Shown piece by piece: positions 59,928 to 64,000 of a stretch of DNA of 64,000 nucleotides (positions within the stretch are counted from its first letter, which is position 1; every line of letters starts with the position of its first letter). The notes below the pieces were generated by a model. It saw only the letters and a list, made by a program, of their open reading frames with translations. It searched no databases and was not told where the DNA came from. Made by a program: the position numbers and the translations under genes. The stretch spans positions 1 to 64,000 of the forward strand of contig CAMYLV010000031.1 of assembly GCA_947259495.1 (NCBI GenBank), given 5' to 3'. This DNA is from an uncultured Desulfobacterales bacterium (GTDB taxonomy: Bacteria; Desulfobacterota; Desulfobacteria; Desulfobacterales; JAHEIW01).

Positions 59928-61181
59928 ATGGAAAAACAACCGATCATCGAATTTAAAGGTGTGACCAAACGATTTGATGTGCGCACCATTCTGGATAAGG
60001 TCGACTTTCAAATTTATGAGGGCGAGGTGACCACTTTGATCGGATTGAGCGGCACGGGCAAGAGCGTGACCCTCAAGCACATAATCGGGCTGCTCAAACC
60101 CGATGAGGGCCAGATTCTGTATCGCGGACAGCCCATCGATCAAATGAGCAAAAAAGAATGGAACGCATACATCGGTCAGATCAGCTATATGTTTCAAAAC
60201 AACGCGCTTTTTGATTCGTTGACTGTCTTTGAAAATGTGGCCTTGCCGCTGCGTCAGACCACCCATCTGGGTAAAAAGGAAATTGCCGAAAAAGCCATGG
60301 CCAGCATCGAGCAGACCGAGCTGACCGAGGTATTTGATAAATACCCATCCGAATTGTCGGGCGGTATGCAAAAGCGGGCCGCGCTGGCCCGGGCGCTGGT
60401 CACCGATCCGTCGCTGGTGCTCTTTGATGAGCCCACCACCGGTCAGGACCCCATCCGTAAAAATGCCATTTTGGGCATGGTGGCCGAGTATCAAAGGCGG
60501 TTTGGCTTTACCGCCCTTTTGATCAGCCACGAAATTCCGGATGTGTATTTTATCTCCAATCGCATTCTGGCCCTCTATGGCCGCAAAATCGTTTTCCAGG
60601 GCACCCCGGATGAATTTGAAGAGTTTGAGCACCCGTTCCGCGAAGAGATCCTGACCAGCCTTGAAAACTTGCAGGCCGACATCAGTGGCTTATATTCCAA
60701 GCGTCACTTTAAGGTTCGTTATCAAACCGATTTGAGCAAGCGGCATCCGGATGCCATGTACGCGGTGGCCGCCTTTGCCGTCGATGATCTGGACACCATT
60801 ATCGAGCATATGGGGCATGATGCCGCCCAGGAGATCATCCGGGCTCTGGGTTCATTCATCAATAAACATTTTGGTGCTGTCGGGGGATTTTCCTCACGGC
60901 AGACGATTAATGAATATGCCACCGTTCTGCCTTATTCGAACCTTGAGGAGGCCGAGCGGATCATGACGGATTTCAAAAAAGATTTTCGGGAACATGGTTT
61001 GCCCGACATCAAGACGTTGCAGGAAGGCGAAAAACCGGGTGAGGATTCGTTTGAGTTCAACATCCTGGCCGGTCTGGCCCAGGGCAAACCTCAGATTGAA
61101 ATTGAATCGGTAATGGAATTTGCCCGTTTTAATCAAACACCCATCGCACGCTTTCAGTGTGAACGCGGAGGTAAGGCGTAA
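59928..61181 (+). CDS. mlaF: MlaF ATPase fused to a degenerate GGDEF-like domain
   Basis: 417 residues. Residues 1-245 are a standard MlaF: Walker A GLSGTGKS (39-46), signature LSGGMQKR, Walker B LVLFDEPTTGQDP, LLISHEI switch histidine. The unusual part is the C-terminal ~165 residues. VDDLDTIIEHMGHDAAQEII (about 285-304) lines up with the ID-FK-IND-FGH--GD segment of GGDEF domains, and TINEYATVLP (about 326-335) replaces GGDEF-xxxLP. The catalytic GG is lost, so no cyclase activity is expected. Length is 150 residues more than a normal MlaF. It overlaps mlaD by one base. Confidence 0.87.
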   Translation: MEKQPIIEFKGVTKRFDVRTILDKVDFQIYEGEVTTLIGLSGTGKSVTLKHIIGLLKPDEGQILYRGQPIDQMSKKEWNAYIGQISYMFQNNALFDSLTVFENVALPLRQTTHLGKKEIAEKAMASIEQTELTEVFDKYPSELSGGMQKRAALARALVTDPSLVLFDEPTTGQDPIRKNAILGMVAEYQRRFGFTALLISHEIPDVYFISNRILALYGRKIVFQGTPDEFEEFEHPFREEILTSLENLQADISGLYSKRHFKVRYQTDLSKRHPDAMYAVAAFAVDDLDTIIEHMGHDAAQEIIRALGSFINKHFGAVGGFSSRQTINEYATVLPYSNLEEAERIMTDFKKDFREHGLPDIKTLQEGEKPGEDSFEFNILAGLAQGKPQIEIESVMEFARFNQTPIARFQCERGGKA

Positions 61182-61645
61182 TGAAAAAGTATACCCAGGA
61201 AACAGTAGTTGGAATTTTTGTAGTCGTCGGTCTTTTTGCCATCGCATACATGACCGTTAAACTCGGCAATGTCGGCTTTTTCGGCGAACAATCCTATTCT
61301 CTGTATGCCAAGTTTAGTTCCGTGAGCGGTCTGCGGGTCGGCAATCCGGTCAATATGCTCGGTTTGGAGATCGGACGGGTGGAGTCTTTTAAAATGGACC
61401 AGGAAAACCAGGTGGCCGTCGTCGAGTTCAAAATCAATAACGGTATTCAAATTTTCGATGATGCCATTGCCTCCATCAAAACCGAGGGCTTGATCGGTGA
61501 CAAATATATCAGCATCGATGCCGGCGGCGGCGGCGATCTGCTGGCAGACGGTGACCTGATTACCGACACCGAATCGCCCACCGATATCATGGACCTGGTC
61601 AGCAAATATGCATTCGGCGATGTCGGCAGCGGAGAAAAAGAGTAA
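61181..61645 (+). CDS. mlaD: MlaD, MCE-domain lipid transport protein
   Basis: 154 residues. One N-terminal helix (TVVGIFVVVGLFAIAYMTV) anchors it; the MCE domain follows with SVSGLRVGNPVNMLGLEIGRV and IKTEGLIGDKYISIDAGGG. MlaD forms a hexameric ring that links the MlaFE transporter to the periplasm. Its start overlaps the mlaF stop (TAATG). Confidence 0.94.
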   Translation: MKKYTQETVVGIFVVVGLFAIAYMTVKLGNVGFFGEQSYSLYAKFSSVSGLRVGNPVNMLGLEIGRVESFKMDQENQVAVVEFKINNGIQIFDDAIASIKTEGLIGDKYISIDAGGGGDLLADGDLITDTESPTDIMDLVSKYAFGDVGSGEKE

Positions 61646-61747
61646 GGCCGGGTTGTCAACGAATCTATTGTTTGCGCCGTCAAGGGGTTACAATTATAAA
61701 AGTTAATTTTTCGGATTTTTGATTATACCAACTAGGGAGAAAAACAG

Positions 61748-62359
61748 ATGAAAAGAAATTATATCAGACCGGGTGTCATCCTGCTGGCAATTTTGTTGCT
61801 CCTGCCGTTTCAGGTTTATGCTGCCGGTGCTAAAGCGACCGTCGAAACTCAGATCAACAAGATCCTGACCACCATGAAACAGCCGGGTTTCAAGGACCAA
61901 TCTCAGGATGCCCAGATTGACGAAATTCGCAAAATCATTAACGAAGTTTTTGATTATCAGGAACTTTCCAAACGCACCCTGGGCCGGGACTGGAGAAAAT
62001 TTACACCGGAACAACAGACCGAGTTTATCGATCTTTTCAGCCAGGTGCTGGAAAATGTTTACGCGGACCGCATTTTAGCCTACACCCATGAGCAAATCGA
62101 CTTTGGCAAAGAAACCGAACTGAAAAAGGGCCGGGTGGAGGTTGAAAGCTACATCATCACGCTGGACAATAAAAAGGTACCGCTGTTTTACCGGATGACC
62201 CAAAAGGGTGATCAATGGCGGGTTTACGATGTGGTGATCGAAGGGGTGAGTATGATAAAAAACTACCGCGGCGAATTTAGAGATATGCTTTCTAAAAAGA
62301 AGCCTGAAGATCTGCTGCAAACGCTGCGGGAGAAAACCAAGCAAAAACCGGCCAGCTAG
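61748..62359 (+). CDS. mlaC: MlaC periplasmic phospholipid carrier
   Basis: 203 residues with signal peptide (GVILLAILLLLPFQVYA). FDYQELSKRTLGRDWRKFTPEQQTEFIDLF and WRVYDVVIEGVSMIKNYRGEF are the family marks. It carries phospholipid between MlaD and MlaA. AGGGAGAAA precedes the ATG. Confidence 0.94.
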   Translation: MKRNYIRPGVILLAILLLLPFQVYAAGAKATVETQINKILTTMKQPGFKDQSQDAQIDEIRKIINEVFDYQELSKRTLGRDWRKFTPEQQTEFIDLFSQVLENVYADRILAYTHEQIDFGKETELKKGRVEVESYIITLDNKKVPLFYRMTQKGDQWRVYDVVIEGVSMIKNYRGEFRDMLSKKKPEDLLQTLREKTKQKPAS

Positions 62360-62443
62360 ACCCGCCGGCGCAGCAGTTGCTGCTAAAATTTAAAAAGAAA
62401 ACGCGGTAAATACAACCGGCAACAGATGAAAGGAGCAAAACCC

Positions 62444-63262
62444 GTGAAAAAATTATGGGCTGCAACAGTCATATCGGCTTTTTTTCTGATTGTTGGTGTT
62501 TTTAATCCTTCCTTTGCAATGGATCGTGAGCTGGGGGTTTATCTGCTGGCCCAGCAGAGCCAGGAAAAATCTGCTGAAGCCGATAAGGACGTTGACGAAG
62601 ATGACGAATATGATGACGAGTACGACGATGAGGTTGTGAAAATTAACGACCCGCTCATTCGGCTGAACCGTGATTTTTATTTGTTAAATGACGGCCTGTA
62701 CGTTGTTTTTTTTAAGCCGGCGGCCAAAGTCTACAACAAGATCATACCGGACGAAATCCGCCTGTCGGTCAAAAATTTCTTTTACAACCTGCGCTTTCCC
62801 ATCCGTTTCGTCAACTGCCTGCTGCAGGCCAAGGGCACCAAGGCCATGGAGGAGTTTGCCACTTTTTTTCTCAACACCACCGTGGGTTTTGTCGGCATTC
62901 AGACACCGGCCGCCTATTATGAGAGTCTGCCGCCCAGTCCCGAAGACCTGGGGCAGACGCTGGCGGTTTGGGGGCTGGGCAACGGCTTTTTCATCATGTA
63001 CCCTATTTTAGGGCCCTCCACCTTGCGCGACAGTGCTGATTTTATCGACTCGTATTTTTTGGATCCGGTCAACTGGTTGCGCTACCAGCGCTTCGGTGGG
63101 TACAGCTGGCGGACGACGGTGGCCATCACGGCCTATGACAAGTTTAACAAATTATCTTTTCAGATCGGTGATATCGATGCGCTTAAAGAGGCCGCGTTTG
63201 ATCCCTATATCGCGGTGCGGGATGCTTACATCGAACATCGCAACAAATTGATTGCCGAGTAG
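62444..63262 (+). CDS. mlaA: MlaA/VacJ outer-membrane lipoprotein homologue
   Basis: 272 residues from the GTG at 62444, chosen because AAAGGAG stands 9 bases before it; an ATG at 62426 overlaps that site. Signal peptide (AATVISAFFLIVGVFNPSFA) lacks a clear lipobox. An acidic stretch (DEDDEYDDEYDDE) precedes the MlaA domain, which has NDPLIRLNRDFYLLND, FLNTTVGFVGIQTPA and EDLGQTLAVWGLGNGFFIMYPILGPSTLRD. It completes the mla operon. Confidence 0.93.
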   Translation: MKKLWAATVISAFFLIVGVFNPSFAMDRELGVYLLAQQSQEKSAEADKDVDEDDEYDDEYDDEVVKINDPLIRLNRDFYLLNDGLYVVFFKPAAKVYNKIIPDEIRLSVKNFFYNLRFPIRFVNCLLQAKGTKAMEEFATFFLNTTVGFVGIQTPAAYYESLPPSPEDLGQTLAVWGLGNGFFIMYPILGPSTLRDSADFIDSYFLDPVNWLRYQRFGGYSWRTTVAITAYDKFNKLSFQIGDIDALKEAAFDPYIAVRDAYIEHRNKLIAE

Positions 63263-63568
63263 TTTGTGCACTGAGAATCCGTTTTTCGATGGTTTTGGGT
63301 TGAGTGTTTATCTTAAAAAGGTTGCGGCCTGAACCAAGAGGGGCAGCCGGCCTGGTTTTTGAATTCCGTTTCGATTCCATTTTTGCATTGTCACGGGGCT
63401 TCTGTTATGCAGAAGCCCCGCTGTAGTTTGCGGTAAGGTATTCTGTGCCGGCAACCTTGACAAATTGTTTCTGAATACAGAAATTTAAGGTTTAAGATGA
63501 TTCTTTCAGGGGTCCCTATATTTTTGCTATTGGGAAAATCGTTAATTCAGGCAAGAGGGATAACACCG
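63263..63568. other. Intergenic with a strong hairpin
   Basis: GGGGCTTCTG and CAGAAGCCCC (63397-63421) form a 10-bp stem without a T-run; it may end the mla transcript or mark a processing site. I see no gene in the rest. Confidence 0.5.
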
Positions 63569-64000
63569 ATGTTTCAATCTGAAAATGATGGTATTGACCT
63601 CGAGCGTTCGGTGGAATTTGCCGAAGGTGTCTACTGGGTCGGCTATTACGATGAGCAGGCGGGTTTGCACTGCAACCCATATCTGATCGTTGATAACGAT
63701 GAAGCCCTGGTGATTGACGGCGGCAGCCGCCCGGATTTTGCCACGGTGATGATGAAAATTTTACAAACCGGCATTGCGCCCAATCAGATCAATGGCCTTC
63801 TCTACCAGCACTACGATCCGGATCTTTGCGGCAGTATTCCCAATTTTGAAGATATCATCAAAAGAGATGACTTAAGAATCATTTCCGATTCGGCCAATTT
63901 GATGTTTATCCGCCATTACTCTGTATCTAACCGGCTGCTGCCTATCAGCCAGATTAATCACCAGTATAAATTTTCTTCCGGGCGAACCCTGCAATTTATC
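63569..64000 (+). CDS. Flavodiiron-type MBL-fold protein, partial
   Basis: 144 codons to the window edge. VYWVGYYDEQAGLHCNPYLIVDNDEALVIDGG and QHYDPDLCGSIPNFEDI follow the oxygen-binding di-iron (ODP) MBL fold; the HxExDH metal site is altered to HYDPDLCG. Such domains occur in flavodiiron proteins and in sensor fusions. The C-terminus is outside the window, so the full architecture is unknown. Confidence 0.8.
   Translation, partial: MFQSENDGIDLERSVEFAEGVYWVGYYDEQAGLHCNPYLIVDNDEALVIDGGSRPDFATVMMKILQTGIAPNQINGLLYQHYDPDLCGSIPNFEDIIKRDDLRIISDSANLMFIRHYSVSNRLLPISQINHQYKFSSGRTLQFI

Overview
The window looks like a chromosomal segment of a strictly anaerobic Desulfobacterota (Desulfobacterales-type) sulfate reducer. 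The main evidence is a complete Hmc transmembrane redox complex with a 16-haem cytochrome, a one-chain pyruvate:ferredoxin oxidoreductase, a class I (iron-sulfur) fumarase, a three-gene proton-translocating transhydrogenase and a lone cysteine-type formate dehydrogenase. The species cannot be named from sequence alone.

Region 1 (1-3.6 kb) is the right part of a transposon with a Mu/TniA-type DDE transposase, an ExeA/TniB-type AAA ATPase, a small CHC2-like zinc-ribbon protein and an upstream zinc-ribbon protein. Region 2 (3.6-12.5 kb) is an AT-rich array of 15 small genes, all on the minus strand and separated by imperfect palindromes that resemble integron attC sites. No integrase gene is visible, so this is best read as a CALIN (cluster of attC sites lacking an integrase). 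Several cassettes encode exported or membrane proteins. One is a VanX-like D-Ala-D-Ala dipeptidase, one cassette survives as a frameshifted second copy, and one is an ORF remnant. An IS4-family element (12.6-13.9 kb) sits at the end where attI and intI would be expected.

Region 3 (14-22.5 kb) carries a GAF-GGDEF diguanylate cyclase, an MBL hydrolase, a BON-domain lipoprotein, a sirtuin, pntA/pntAB/pntB, coaE and an Hsp20-like protein. Region 4 (22.7-37.9 kb) opens with an Rrf2 regulator preceded by three tandem 25-bp operator-like repeats, then hmcABCDEF, fumarase and PFOR. After a spacer with two long inverted repeats come an MlaC-like protein, a potassium channel and a MORN-repeat protein.

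Region 5 (38-57.6 kb) holds an amino-acid-type binding lipoprotein, formate dehydrogenase, and a mostly minus-strand sugar-phosphate block: pgi, pgl (+), glycerate kinase, pyk, phosphohexomutase, a GH13_18 sugar phosphorylase, pgk, two overlapping gap genes, gpmI and ldh. The phosphorylase, glycerate kinase and mutase together suggest breakdown of glucosylglycerate into lower glycolysis. Region 6 (58-64 kb) has an SRPBCC protein behind decayed acetate-kinase sequence, a row of hairpins, and an mla lipid-transport operon (mlaE broken, mlaF, mlaD, mlaC, mlaA). The window ends inside a flavodiiron-type MBL protein.

The most unusual items are an MlaF ATPase fused to a degenerate GGDEF-like domain, a divergent GAPDH paralogue lacking phosphate-site residues, a dispersed ~107-bp palindromic repeat family with compensatory stem changes, and the integrase-less cassette array.
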